A DNA stretch of 64,000 bases from Ectocarpus siliculosus (GCA_000310025.1 FN649734.1:3724003-3788002); one strand, 5' to 3'; shown: positions 24,372 to 35,762, numbered from the stretch's first letter. Translations and numbers: made by a program. The notes: generated by a model from the letters alone, not told the origin.

Positions 24372-24680
24372 TGTTATGGTATTTGGAGGTAGACATGTGA
24401 TCGTGGTTGATCATGGTTATTTGGCGCCGTCGGATGCTATGACGTGACGTGATGCTAGACCAGGGCTTTATGCCGAGACATGTGCCCTTCTGTTCAGTGT
24501 GTGCGTACAGGTGATCTATGATCGCGTGTGCGTGGGATATTGTGAGTTGGCTTGGAAAGCGTTAATCAAGAGAAAGAGAACAACGGAAAGCAACAACAAC
24601 CTGCTACTGTGGTCGGACAAGAGAGTTCCACACAGCTCAAAGGTGATTGATTCTGAAGGAAGGGGTCAAATACCATTACA
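24372..24680 (+). repeat. 5' LTR
   Basis: 309 bp, identical by eye to 33,753-34,061, with TG...CA ends. It contains a direct GACGTGACGTGA repeat that resembles bZIP/CRE-type sites. Any promoter role is inference. Confidence 0.95.
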
Positions 24681-24681
24681 C

Positions 24682-24699
24682 TGGCGTTGTTGGTTTTGG
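24682..24699 (+). promoter_or_regulatory. Putative primer-binding site
   Basis: One base after the 5' LTR the sequence starts TGGCGTTGTTGG, as expected for pairing with a tRNA 3' end (...CCA). The matching tRNA was not identified. Confidence 0.4.
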
Positions 24700-24797
24700 T
24701 CGTGTTGCTTGATTCTTGAGTTCAATTGATTTTGATTTTTCGCTTTTTTGCAGTCTGCTGAATAGCGGCAAGGCCACAGCCTTGGCCCTGCTTCGGC

Positions 24798-27700
24798 ATG
24801 TCGGCTCCTGATGAGCCGCGAGGTAGCAGCGACTCTGCTACCTCGACCCCGGTCCCTTTGTCGCCGCACAACACTCCTGATGATGATGGTTCGAATGCGT
24901 CGCGTAGCTCGCTCCGTGTTGATGAGGATTCGCCGAGTGCCTCCTTGCATGTTCGCGGTCGGACTTTTCAGCAGCAGCAGCAGCCACGATCGCGATCGCA
25001 GTTCGGACGCACGTTAGTAGACGTAGACTCTCAGGAAGATGATGTTGCACGATCGCACACTGAAGGGCTTGGTCGCGCGCCACGCTCCAGATCTGTGCCC
25101 TCTCGTGATTCAGCTCGCCGCTGGTAATCAGATGTGGCACACCGCCTTGAGACACCTGCAGAAATGCAGATGCGCTCGGTGGTTCAACGCGCACACTCAC
25201 ACCCCGCATCCATATCCGAACACAGCAATGTGCCGGAAGTGGATGGTGAAGGCTCTCGCTCTCCGAGTTTGATTGAAGCCTCACGCACGCACACGAATGA
25301 AGCTCACCGCTCCATTGTGCGCGTGTCGGACGCCCGCAGTGGCGCGGTCGAGTCTAGTACTCCTGCCCCTGGTAGCCCAGCTGTCGCTGTCGGCATGTTT
25401 GAACCTCAGAGTTTGAATTATTCCGACGCCAGCCCGGCTGCATCCCATTCCGAGCGCGGATATGTGCCGAATGTGGATAGTGTTGGCTCTCACTCTACGA
25501 GTTTGATCGATGCCTCACACACGCACTCGATAGGAGTTAGTAGCTCCGTCGAACGCACGTCAGAACGCACCAGCGGAGCGGTCTCCTCGAGCGATTCTGC
25601 CCCTGGTCTCGCTGTCGCAAGCCCCCGAGAAACTATCAAAACGTTCTCTCGGCTGCATGCCGACACCCCTTCTTCATCGCATTCCGAGAACACCACAAAT
25701 GTTTCGGAGATGGATGGAGATGGCTCTCGCTATCAAAGTTTGAGAACCACTGCGACCTCGCAGCAGTCGGATACCCTGAGATCCGCTGATGGTGAGACAC
25801 CGCAAGCCACCAGCGGCGCATTTGCTTCCAGCAACCCTGCCCCGCCTGGTGCCGCGCATGATGCACGTGACGCTGCACTTGTGTACCCGCGTCCACAATC
25901 ACGTGAATACACAGACAGTGAATATGTTCCGACTGGCAACCATGCTTCTGCCCCTGTCCGCACCGATGCAATTGCAGGCAGAGACGTAGAACCTGTATCT
26001 TATGTATCTTATCTTTACCCGCCGTAGACGAAGATCGTACCCCTACAGCAGCCCCTCCTCTCCCATTTGCGCCCACACCCGTGCAAACTACGAGTATGCC
26101 TGTTGTTAGACGGTCACGGCGTCTAGCTGGTAAACCACCATCTGACGCTCTCGATCTAGCACGGTCAACGGCCGCTCCAACGCGTCCTGTGCCTGCCCAT
26201 GAAATTACCGAAAAACGACTACACCCAGTTGTACCCCATGGTAATGCAATCTCGTCTGTTGGACCTTCACCCAGCTCACCGGCTCTAATGAGCATGGTTT
26301 GCAGCAGGCTCGCCCTTACCCTTCGGGGTATGGTTCGCAGAGCCCCTCGCTCACCGATCCTACGGGAGATTTGGTTCGACGCGAAACCCTCCCAGCTCAC
26401 CGGCTCGCAAGAGCATGGTTCGAAGCAGGCTCGCACTTACCCTTCTGGGTATGGTTCGCAGAGCCCCTCGCTCACCAATCCTACGGGATTTGGTTCGACG
26501 CGAAACTCTCCCACCGACCCACAGGGGTTTGGTGCGGAGCAACCGCTCACCGGTCCTTCAGGACTTGGTTCGCAGCACATGGCGCTCACCGGCTTGAATG
26601 AGCTTGGTTCCGAGCCCCAGCACGCCGGCCCTGCGGGGTACGGTATGCCATATCAGCAGCAAGGGCTGTTGCTGAATCCACCACTGTCCATCGCTAGAGG
26701 TGGTTATGTGGTACCGCCCCCGGCCCAACCGTCATACAGCCAAATGGCGCAAGGACCGCCGGATCTCAGCCTCCGAACGGGGGATGAATTGTTCCTTGAC
26801 ATTCCGGTGTCTAACTTCGCGCACGTGCACCAGCAGGCCTTCACGGAAGCATGCAGGATACAAGTCACCAAGGCGGCTACAGTGCTGACGACGATGTTAG
26901 AAACCTCGGAGAGACCTACGGTCACTCTCCGTGAATTCATGCATCACGTCGCTCATGCCCCTACGGTAGACGCCCCGTTGGTCGAATCGGTAACGCGCCT
27001 TCTGCACGGGCTCAGAGGAGGTTACGCTAACCGTACAGGTGGCTACAGCCCGACGGAGGTCAACTGGTACCTTCCCCCTTCGCTTCTGCCAACGACGTTT
27101 GGTGCTTCTGCAGCATTCGCCAAGCAGACCGGCGATTTCCGTGTCGTCACCCACCGAAAGGTGAAGAAAGAGCGCGCTACCGACAGCAGCAGCTCCCACA
27201 GCCGTGGCAGCCGTGGTCGTGGTAGTGGTCGAGGTTCTTCCAGCAACCGTGGACGTGGCAACAATAACGGTCACCGTCAACGAAGTTCGCGAGGGTCGCG
27301 CTCTTCCGCAGCTAGCGAAAGTGACGCGTCGGCTTCCGTGGCCGCCAGCAGCTCCAAGAGATCGAATCGAGGCAAACGTGGCAAGAAGCGCTCTGGGTCC
27401 AACGGCCGCCGAGAGGAGGTCGCTGTGGAACGCAAGCCTTCGGCGACTAAAAGCGTCAGCAAGGAGGACACGAGTCGTGGCCGTCGTCGTAGCCGGAGTC
27501 ATAGCAAGAGCTGTAGCCCACGCCGCCGCGGACACCGCCGCGGACACCGCAGCAGCGACGGCTCGGAGGCACCAGCCTATGAGGATCACTCCCCTGAGGA
27601 GATCTTTGACGCAAACCAACCGCACCTGACCACCGATCTTCCACTGGAAGAGCGTCTGGACCAACCCCTGACAGCCCCGCGTGATGACAGGCAAGTACCG

Positions 27701-28966
27701 TTGTTGGGTGATGTCGCAGCCAGCGACCACTCATTGATGTCACGCAACAGTGCATTCGTAGGCCGTAACGCCCAACCGTTGTCGTCAACGACTGCTCGTG
27801 CTCGCCAAGTAGAGATAGACAAGGCTGACGCGCTTGCAGAAGCTGCACGAATCAGAGAGATCAGTGCGAAGTACATCAAGACGAAGTTTAGGGATATTCG
27901 TATACAACCATCCATCCCTTGGCCGGCAAAATTGAAACAGGCGGTGCCGCAGTTGTTAGATTCTATCAAGGCTGCAGCCTTCGATGTCTTGCAACAGGCT
28001 GACCCTTTCATCGATTTTGACAAATCCGATACGTGGGTTCGCGGTTGGGAAAACCCGCTGAAGAAAGCCATCATTAACGCCGTATCCCCAAACAAGCAAA
28101 CCACTGGTGACCTTATCAGCTCTATCAATGGTATGTTTGTGCAGGTGAAGCAGCGTATGGACGACGGTATGAACGGAGGAGAAGCTTTCAAGCACCTTCT
28201 TCGTCTGATCGCGTCTCACTTCAAGCATGAAGACCGTGGAGACGCCTTGACAACGCTGAATGCGTTCGGTGTTCCCAACGGAACTACGTTTGGAGAATTT
28301 TTGCGACAGTATCGTACTGCCGTGAACAACATCACGCACTATTCCAGTATTTTTAGCTTTAACGAGACTTGGATTGTCGGGATCACAAGGAATAAGATCA
28401 ACGACCAGTTTTCTGTGATGATGTCTGACTGTTTTCCGGGTGCAAAGCGTACCGCTGCAGAACCCTACAGTAGTCTGGATGAGATGTGGCGAGTGCTGAA
28501 TGAGTTCACGACCTCTAAGGTTAAGGCAGAGAATGGCGAGCAATATGCTGCGCTCTCGCTTAGTGGATTATCGTTGCATTCGCAAGGCGGTAGTCGTTCT
28601 CAAGGACGTTCGACGACGCAATCGCAGCAGCCTTGGAGCTCCCAGGGAGCACGTGGCAAATCGGTCATGCGTGTTAAGGCAGAGCCAATTCATGATGTGT
28701 TTTGTGTTAGCTACGATGCTTGGCCGCTGGCCACCGATGATCATTGGGAGACAGTGCATGCTGTTGTTTCCAGTGGTTTCAAACGTCAACTCCCCCCCCT
28801 TTGGATACCACTCCTTAGGACTAGAGCTGACCGAGCACAAGCGTTCAGCGCGAATGCTGGTCGTTGTTTAAACTGTCACGGGTCTGGCCACTCTATCAAA
28901 CACTGTGAACAGCCTTTCACCAATGCTAGTGAGTGTCCTGAGCCTAGATTTAGGTGCACTGACTGA
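24798..28966 (+). CDS. gag: Retrotransposon Gag polyprotein (one stop, one frameshift)
   Basis: Capsid/nucleocapsid gene of the LTR element. The ATG at 24,798 opens a frame interrupted by a TAA at 25,125-25,127. It resumes in the same frame to about 26,010, then continues in another frame from about 26,028 to the stop at 28,966. The N-terminal third is Ser/Ala/Thr-rich and low in complexity. Next comes a tract of imperfect ~20-residue Gly/Ser/Pro repeats (TGPSGLGSQ type, about 26,280-26,640), then an RG/RS-rich basic region (about 27,170-27,560) and a helical capsid-like part (about 27,800-28,550). A zinc knuckle CLNCHGSGHSIKHC (C-x2-C-x4-H-x4-C) lies near 28,867-28,908. At about 1,390 codons it is much longer than a typical Ty3 Gag. 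The breaks mean this copy is unlikely to make full-length Gag unless they are sequencing errors. Confidence 0.85.
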
Positions 28967-29167
28967 TGGTGATGACACGTTTCGCCTGTGGCAAGAGCGC
29001 TTGCGGTCCTGGAGGACTAAGCCTGCGACTGCCACAACACACGGCTCACGCAACTCGAATGGCCAACAAAACCGGCGCCGTTCCCACAGACCAGCTCATA
29101 GAGTTCAATAAGGCGCTGGAAAGTTTGTCAAAAATCAGCGAGCACAACCCACGCGTCCAACGCTGGA

Positions 29168-32100
29168 TTGAGTTCCTTGAAGCACAGCTACACGTTGGAG
29201 TACCGACGAGGTGCCTCCAACGGAAACGCTGACATGCTGTCTCGTCTGCTGATTGAGCCTACTGCCGCCAACATCAACGGTAACAGTCGTTTGACGTCCC
29301 CAGAAGACGTTGGTGTGTATCTGATCCGAGCGACAGGTCACGCACCACCCGGACAAACCACGCCTGGCGTTGGTTTGGGTGGGCTGGCACCCCCGAGCGA
29401 GAACGCCGCTTTGGGTGGGCTACCCCTCACTTCCGATGATTTTGCGGATTTTCGCAAACACGGGCCTCGAATGAGGATTGACGACCTTGATGCTCCTGCA
29501 GGAGAATTCGTCGCTCGTGTTTTTCCGTGCGTCAATGCGCGAGGACCTTTGCGACACCTTGCGGATGATCGTGCATTGTCTTGCACCGACCACTCCGTAT
29601 TTGCTGTGCCTGAGGTTATTTCCGCTGCAACCCAGAAAAAACAGGGCGCTGTGCCGGAACTCCGGTCTTCAGCTTCTCCTGTTGTGTCTCCGATGAGACC
29701 ATTGTATAGGGACACCGCCACGGTTTACGGACCGTCTGCGCGACCCCACACGGATACAGCTGCATTTGCGCTCCCTGTCCACGGCACACAGACCGCCGAC
29801 GATAACTCTCGGTTGCCCCCTGTCGTGTCTCCTGCGACCGCAACTGTCGACGCCGGCTCCCACTCTGATCGTTTGGATGCCGCCGACTCATTGCCGCCGC
29901 CTTCGACTTCTCGGTTGCAACCGCATCGTATTGATCCGTCGGAACTGATCTCTACTCGTACGCGTCGCCGAACCGCGGCTGCTGCGGGTCAGCCTCAACC
30001 CGATGTAAACTACGGTTTCGGTCCTGATTTGTCGATCCCCCCACACGTTCCGCGTGCAGGCGCTTCTCGTCGTCAAACACGAGTGACACCAGCTGCCACC
30101 ACGCCTGAGCCTGCTGTCGAACCTGTCCCAACGGTGCCCATAGCGCCGCCGGAGACGGTTACCGACGCCCCTACGGGCCCTCTGTTGGGTTTGTCACAAC
30201 CGGCTGCTGCAGCTGGTAAGGCAACGCCCGCAGTGGATTCCATGGTCCTCAATCCTGCAGAGTTAGAATTCCGTGAGTCCGTCGAACGCTACGCGCGTGC
30301 CGATTGGGCGCGGGAACAGCAGAAAGAGCCGGTGTGTGAAGCCACCATCCGCTACATTATCCTCAAACGCCCTCAGAGTCTACCTGTCGATTTCTTTGCC
30401 AGAGTGTCATATCACTCCAGGCATAGACCCTCGTTGGAGGATATTCGAGAGCTTGCAGATAAAGGACGCCTCGTCACTGACGATGGCCTTTGCCTCTTGG
30501 TACGAAAGAATACCAAGCCCCCGGTCTCTTCTGACCGTCCCGGAGGACGAGCTGCACGTCTGTTGAATGACGAACCCACTCGTATTTACGTGCCCATGTT
30601 AATGCGACCTTGGGTCATGCAAGCTTGTCATGCCAACGCCCTCTGCCACCTTGGTACCACTCGAACGCTCAGCTTGCTTGAGAGGTTTTACTGGTGGATT
30701 GGGATGAGTATCAGTACTCGTTGGTGGATTCGGCGATGTTTGAAATGTCAGGCCCGCAAAACTGCGCGCCAGACTATTCGCTGGCCGATTCTCACGATCC
30801 CTCTGCCTTCGGCACCAGGGGTCGCGATTTGCGTCGACTATTTTGGTTCGCTTCCCACAACTCCGCGAGGTTTCTCGTATATTTTGCTATTCACTGACCG
30901 TTTCAGTCGGAGAGCCAATATGTACGCAGTGACTGACGCCGAGTTCACAGCTGAAGGTACAGCTGACGTCCTTGTCAATAAATACATGCCTGTTTGGGGA
31001 TGCCCCCTCAGCATTCTTTCTGACAATGGATTGCAGTTTTGCTCCAAACTGTCGGTTGCCATCCTAAAATTGCTACGCGTCCGAAAACTTACGACGAGCG
31101 CGTACCACCCTAGCGGCAACGGAGGAGTTGAGCGCGTGAACCACACCATGGCCCAGATGCTGGCAATGGTTGTGAACGAACGACAAGATGATTGGGACAT
31201 TCATCTCCCTCGTGTTGAATTCGCGTACAACAACTCCGTTAGCGCTGCCACAGGATTGGCGCCCAATGAGGTGCATATGGCGCGCCTTCCCAGGTTTCCA
31301 CTGACCGTTTTTGACAACATTTACGCTCGTGGTCACCAGTCGCTTGCCCGCGATCAGCTCGAGTATTGCAACCTTGCCGCCGATCGGCAACGGCGCTCCT
31401 ACGAGCTAGTGCGTGAACAACACGCACTCACAGTTTCCCGTAAGGAAAAACGGAACTCGAAACTGTCTGATGCCTTACATAAACTACCCGTTTACGCTAC
31501 CGGTGGTTGGGTATGGGTCTACAACCATTTGGCTACCATCCGCCAAGGTGCCAAACTCACTTCCAAGGCCCGCGCAGACGCTGACTCCCAGGTACTCAAA
31601 AAGAAGTTGTCCTTGAATTGGACAGGTCCTTTTAAAATCGTCGCAGTCGGTCCTTGCAACAAGGCTCCCGATGGCAGTCCGGTGGCTGACAAGCTCCTGT
31701 ATTTGGATCTTCCCTCCGATATGCCCGGAGTGGATGCCAAGCGCCGAGTTTCTGTCGCTCGTTGCAAACCGTGTGCGAACCCACACGATAGTGACGACAT
31801 GCCTCGGTTCTTGCCTGCAGGCCTCACGCAGTTTGTTCTCAACAACTACACGACGAAGTCTCCGCCGTACCATGTTACCGCGGACGATGTTTCGGCGCCT
31901 GTCCGTAGGCTCGAGGTTGAGAAAATCACGGGACACCAGTCGGTTCGAGGACGTGGCGGCGTTATCGCAGTCATGTACGAGACCCACTGGAAAGGTCTTC
32001 TGCGGCCCTCGTGGGAACGAGAAATGGACCTCCAACACTCCCGAAAACAGATTCTTCTGTATTGGGCTGGTACCCCCGACCAACACCGGCAGACTAACCG

Positions 32101-32503
32101 TCTGTATCGTCGCATGCGCATCGGCGCAGCGGAACGTGAACTGTCTCGCATCAAAGGCGAGCGGTCCTCGTCGCCTGGGTACGAATATGTTCCCCGCGAT
32201 GTTTGGGCCCGCCGTTTTCGCAACACCGTGCTGCCTGTTGGCGCACACTTCTGGTACAAGGCTCAAGACGCTCTGTGGTGGCTAGGCAAAATCTCCGGAC
32301 ATACTCCAACTACAAACGTCTTCGTCGTTCGCTTCCTGGATGACCCTGGACCTGTCAAGATCACCCTCTCCCCTTCGCGCTACACGACAGCTTTGGGAGC
32401 TGTTTGTTGTTCTTGGTGCCTTCAGCTGCACCGAAGTAGTCCCTTCATGCGAGGTATCTTACGCAATGTAGACGAGTCGCGTGGTACGGCTATAGATGCC
32501 TGA
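29168..32503 (+). CDS. pol: Retrotransposon Pol remnant: RNase H tail, integrase, chromodomain-like end
   Basis: The open frame starts inside the end of RNase H (TLEYRRGASNGNADMLSRL). The preceding NPRVQRW segment is just upstream in another frame, so a 1-nt shift lies near 29,170. A Pro/Thr-rich spacer follows. The integrase has an HHCC zinc site (HANALCHLG and CLKC, about 30,625-30,760) and catalytic Asp, Asp and Glu in VDYFG, SDNGLQF and GGVERVN. Near 31,920-32,060 the motifs EKITGHQSVRG, HWKGLLRPSWERE and LLYW resemble a chromodomain, as in chromoviruses, where it guides integration to chromatin. Protease and the reverse transcriptase core are missing. The annotated first codon is only the start of the open frame and not a supported initiation site. 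Confidence 0.88.
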   Translation: MSSLKHSYTLEYRRGASNGNADMLSRLLIEPTAANINGNSRLTSPEDVGVYLIRATGHAPPGQTTPGVGLGGLAPPSENAALGGLPLTSDDFADFRKHGPRMRIDDLDAPAGEFVARVFPCVNARGPLRHLADDRALSCTDHSVFAVPEVISAATQKKQGAVPELRSSASPVVSPMRPLYRDTATVYGPSARPHTDTAAFALPVHGTQTADDNSRLPPVVSPATATVDAGSHSDRLDAADSLPPPSTSRLQPHRIDPSELISTRTRRRTAAAAGQPQPDVNYGFGPDLSIPPHVPRAGASRRQTRVTPAATTPEPAVEPVPTVPIAPPETVTDAPTGPLLGLSQPAAAAGKATPAVDSMVLNPAELEFRESVERYARADWAREQQKEPVCEATIRYIILKRPQSLPVDFFARVSYHSRHRPSLEDIRELADKGRLVTDDGLCLLVRKNTKPPVSSDRPGGRAARLLNDEPTRIYVPMLMRPWVMQACHANALCHLGTTRTLSLLERFYWWIGMSISTRWWIRRCLKCQARKTARQTIRWPILTIPLPSAPGVAICVDYFGSLPTTPRGFSYILLFTDRFSRRANMYAVTDAEFTAEGTADVLVNKYMPVWGCPLSILSDNGLQFCSKLSVAILKLLRVRKLTTSAYHPSGNGGVERVNHTMAQMLAMVVNERQDDWDIHLPRVEFAYNNSVSAATGLAPNEVHMARLPRFPLTVFDNIYARGHQSLARDQLEYCNLAADRQRRSYELVREQHALTVSRKEKRNSKLSDALHKLPVYATGGWVWVYNHLATIRQGAKLTSKARADADSQVLKKKLSLNWTGPFKIVAVGPCNKAPDGSPVADKLLYLDLPSDMPGVDAKRRVSVARCKPCANPHDSDDMPRFLPAGLTQFVLNNYTTKSPPYHVTADDVSAPVRRLEVEKITGHQSVRGRGGVIAVMYETHWKGLLRPSWEREMDLQHSRKQILLYWAGTPDQHRQTNRLYRRMRIGAAERELSRIKGERSSSPGYEYVPRDVWARRFRNTVLPVGAHFWYKAQDALWWLGKISGHTPTTNVFVVRFLDDPGPVKITLSPSRYTTALGAVCCSWCLQLHRSSPFMRGILRNVDESRGTAIDA

Positions 32504-32609
32504 TAGCACTGTTGCCTTGTTTTCCTTGTTATATGTGTATGTATATGTATGTGTATATGTTTGTGTGTTACATGTTTGTGTTTATGTATGTTTGTCTGTA
32601 TGTTTCTAG

Positions 32610-32845
32610 CTCGCCCTCTCGATCTATTTTCGAGACTGGCTATTGCTTCTGTATGTTTCTAGCTCGCCCTCTCGATCGATTTTTGAGACTGGCTATTGCT
32701 TCTGCATGTTTCTAGCTCGCCCTCTCGAACATTTCGAGACTGGCTATTGCTTCTGCATGTTTCTAGCTCGCCCTCTCGAATATTTCGAGACTGGCTATTG
32801 CTCCTTTATGCTTTCCGCTCGCCCTCTCAATCTCTTTGAGACTGG
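32610..32845 (+). repeat. Five-unit stem-loop array before the 3' LTR
   Basis: Five units spaced 51-53 bp share TAGCTCGCCCTCTC...GAGACTGGCTATTGCTTCTG. Each can form a hairpin, with stem starts at 32,617, 32,670, 32,723, 32,774 and 32,825. Units 3 and 4 pair TCTCGAA with TTCGAGA across a 3-nt loop. Unit 5 pairs TCTCAA with TTGAGA, so both sides changed together. Unit 2 keeps pairing with a G-T wobble. The array lies between the pol stop and the 3' LTR. Confidence 0.85.
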
Positions 32846-33752
32846 CTCTTGCTTTTGTGTTGCGTACTTTCGCGCCCCGTTTGTCACTCCTCGGTCGGTT
32901 GTCGAAAGTTTTCGCTCCCCTTTACCTATTTTTCAATGCGACCTAGGTTCGTCATTAGTTGCGGTGACACCCAAATTTGGTGCATCGTTTAACTCCCCCC
33001 CCTATGGTTTGCTTTGCATATTTTATGGTCCAACGTTCCGCCAGTGCTTCTATTGCATGCCACGGCCAACGTGTTCCATGTTGGTACTTTCTTAAGCATT
33101 TTTCTTCATGCAATTGGCCTTGACGTACAAGTAGGATTGTTTTCCTCGCCCCACCCCGATCGCAAGCACGTTGTATCGTGACATGCGAACGTTGTTTTTG
33201 GCGTTGGTTCCTGTCCTCTTCTTTGGCCGTTGTTTACGTTCCCGGAAACAAAAAAAAACCCCTCTTTCCCTGCTTTTCTCGATTTTGGTCGACCCCTAAC
33301 GGTTTTCCATGTCGTTTTCGCTTTTGCAGGCTCGGTTTTCGTTTCTTATTATTTATGTTTGCATTTCGGAACTCGATCGCATCGTAGCCCCCCTTCCCGT
33401 AAGGTTTTGGCTTACTTGATGGCGGAGTCGATCTGTTCATTGGTGCGAGATCGTTTGTGATTCTCTCTTCACGATTTCGTTACTTCGTGTTATGGTCTTT
33501 TCGGTTCGGATGTTTTGGTTATTTTTCGCACCCATGTGCCTTTTTCCGATTTTATCCGCCGACTTTGCCGCCCCGGCTTCTTCTTGTTTTCTTCTTTCTT
33601 GGTTCCGCTTCTTTCGTTTGGTTAACGGAGAGGTGCGGGTGAGGGTTTTGAGTTGTCGTATCTTCGATCCATCCCGCAATCCTCTTGATTGACTAGAGTC
33701 CCTCCGAGGTTTGCTTCTGTATCTGCATCTACGTCCACTCAGGGTGGGCTAT

Positions 33753-34061
33753 TGTTATGGTATTTGGAGGTAGACATGTGATCGTGGTTGATCATGGTTA
33801 TTTGGCGCCGTCGGATGCTATGACGTGACGTGATGCTAGACCAGGGCTTTATGCCGAGACATGTGCCCTTCTGTTCAGTGTGTGCGTACAGGTGATCTAT
33901 GATCGCGTGTGCGTGGGATATTGTGAGTTGGCTTGGAAAGCGTTAATCAAGAGAAAGAGAACAACGGAAAGCAACAACAACCTGCTACTGTGGTCGGACA
34001 AGAGAGTTCCACACAGCTCAAAGGTGATTGATTCTGAAGGAAGGGGTCAAATACCATTACA
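33753..34061 (+). repeat. 3' LTR
   Basis: 309 bp, identical to the 5' LTR and followed by the target-site copy TAAT. A short purine stretch (AGGGTGGG) near 33,741 could serve as the polypurine tract. Confidence 0.95.
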
Positions 34062-35394
34062 TAATGTGCTTGTTGGCCAAAAACGCATGCCGAGAGGGAG
34101 GAAACGCAGATACGTGGTGGTCTGCTCTACAACATGCTTACTAAGTCAAGGCACCACCTGAGTTCATCCTCGTCACCTTGGCACACACAGCAGGACCGAG
34201 GATCGAAGGCACGCGCGCGTGGGGAGAGCAGGAAGCAGAAAAACCAGGGTGGTGGTGGTGGCAGGATACAACCACAGAGAGAGCCTTCGAGGTGTCACTA
34301 CATGTATATATATTCATTTACTGTTTAGCTACAGGTACTACAGTAGTTGCAGGAGAATCAAGTGTGTGTCACTGCATGCAGTCGAAGCTTTGCCGTGGTA
34401 GGACATTTTGATGCTGCGCCCTTGTCCTCTCACCTCGAACGTCGGTAAAGCAAGCGGAGGTGTTCCTGTGGATCCACGGCGGAGTTGTGCAATGAATGGG
34501 TGGGTGTGGGGAGCTTTGTTTTGCGTGCAGCACGGACGAACTGCTTGCCGTCATCCATTTCGTGTCTACACATACATGAGGGACGCGCAGATTTTTCTGC
34601 GGGCTCTATGTGGGCCTCTAACCTGTCGAGCGGAGCCACCGCCTGCGGAAACAATGAAATCGATGAAGAAACAGCAGGGCGAAAAACTCGGATCGCTCAC
34701 AGACAGAGGAGATGCTACATACCACCGGCCCGCCCGCGTAATCTTGTAGATACTCTATGCATATGTTCTCGCTGTGTACGGTACCTGCTCATCTAGAAGC
34801 ACAGTGAGCCTCATTACGAGTTTTTGTTGCCTATCTACTTCTTGTCTGTTTCGCGGCATAATGCACGACAGACACAAAGAGAAGAAGATCAAACAAGGAA
34901 GCGGGTTTTATAATTGTTCAGCCGCTAGAATGATTGCCAGACGTGTCACCAGTCAAAAAATCTCCGATCGCATTGATTGCATATGTCAGTTGAAAGGACA
35001 AACATCAAGGTTCTCACCTTAATTAGTAGTCTAATTTCCGCTGCTAGAATATGTATGCATACTGCTACCGCTTTGGGGCAAGATGTCAAAGAGGCGATCC
35101 TCCGGGCGATCACCGCCCAAGAGATCGGCAGGTTTTTGGCAGCCAGGCCTTGCAACCCAAACGACATTTGTCAATCACGTTTGTTTGTTTCCGACGGCAC
35201 GCGGAGGCGGACCCAACGCAGGCGGCGGGAAAAAATCTCGTTTGAAGGTGGATCTCTCCATCATTTTCTCCGCCGCCCGCCTGTTTCGCTCTATTGTGCG
35301 TTCTATGCATATCTTTATCTTGACCAACGGGACGACGTCGATTCACAAGCGGATTGGTGAAGCAGTAGGTGCTTGAGGAGCCGAAGGAGGAGGA

Positions 35395-35705
35395 GATACT
35401 ACTACACATTTGCGCTGTGAATGAGCGCCCTCTTTTGTCCCCTCTTGGTGCTGTTCTATGTAGTAGCATGTCAACATCAAATATTCACCGTTCGTTGTAT
35501 GCACACCCTGGCACAACGTGCCCTGCCAGTTTAGTTTCGGTGCTTCCGCGCCAATCTGTAGGCTTATCAGCAAGCAGCACGCCATCTCCAAGGCAAAGGA
35601 GACCACCAGCAGCAGCCAAGTGCAGCAGCATCACAGCGGTGATTCGAGCAACAAACATGTGCAGAGAGGAGGTGGTGCTGCCTCGCGCCTGTGATTATGT
35701 GTGCA
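35395..35705 (+). repeat. Dispersed repeat shared with 57,785-58,095
   Basis: Both copies contain GGTGTTGTTCTAT/GGTGCTGTTCTAT, GCATGTCA(A/G)CATCAAATA, TTTAGTTTCGGTGCTT, ACCAGCAGCAGCCAAGTGCA and GGTGATTCGAGCAACAAACA followed by AGAGAGGAGGTGGTGCTGCC, in the same order. Its coding potential is unclear. Confidence 0.75.
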
Positions 35706-35728
35706 GTGGAAGATCCCCCTCCCCCCCC

Positions 35729-35762
<34 letters not shown>

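Larger units (their letters stand above)
24372..34061 (+). mobile_element. Ty3/gypsy (chromovirus-like) LTR retrotransposon lacking PR/RT
   Basis: The element is 9,690 bp, bounded by identical 309-bp LTRs that begin TGTTATGG and end CATTACA. A TAAT duplication flanks it (24,368-24,371 and 34,062-34,065). Order: 5' LTR, PBS-like site, long gag ending in a CCHC knuckle, a short remnant of RNase H, integrase with HHCC and DDE, a chromodomain-like C-terminal part, a hairpin array, 3' LTR. Protease and reverse transcriptase are absent between about 28,970 and 29,110. Gag has one stop and one frameshift, and a frameshift separates the RNase H remnant from integrase. Confidence 0.93.
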
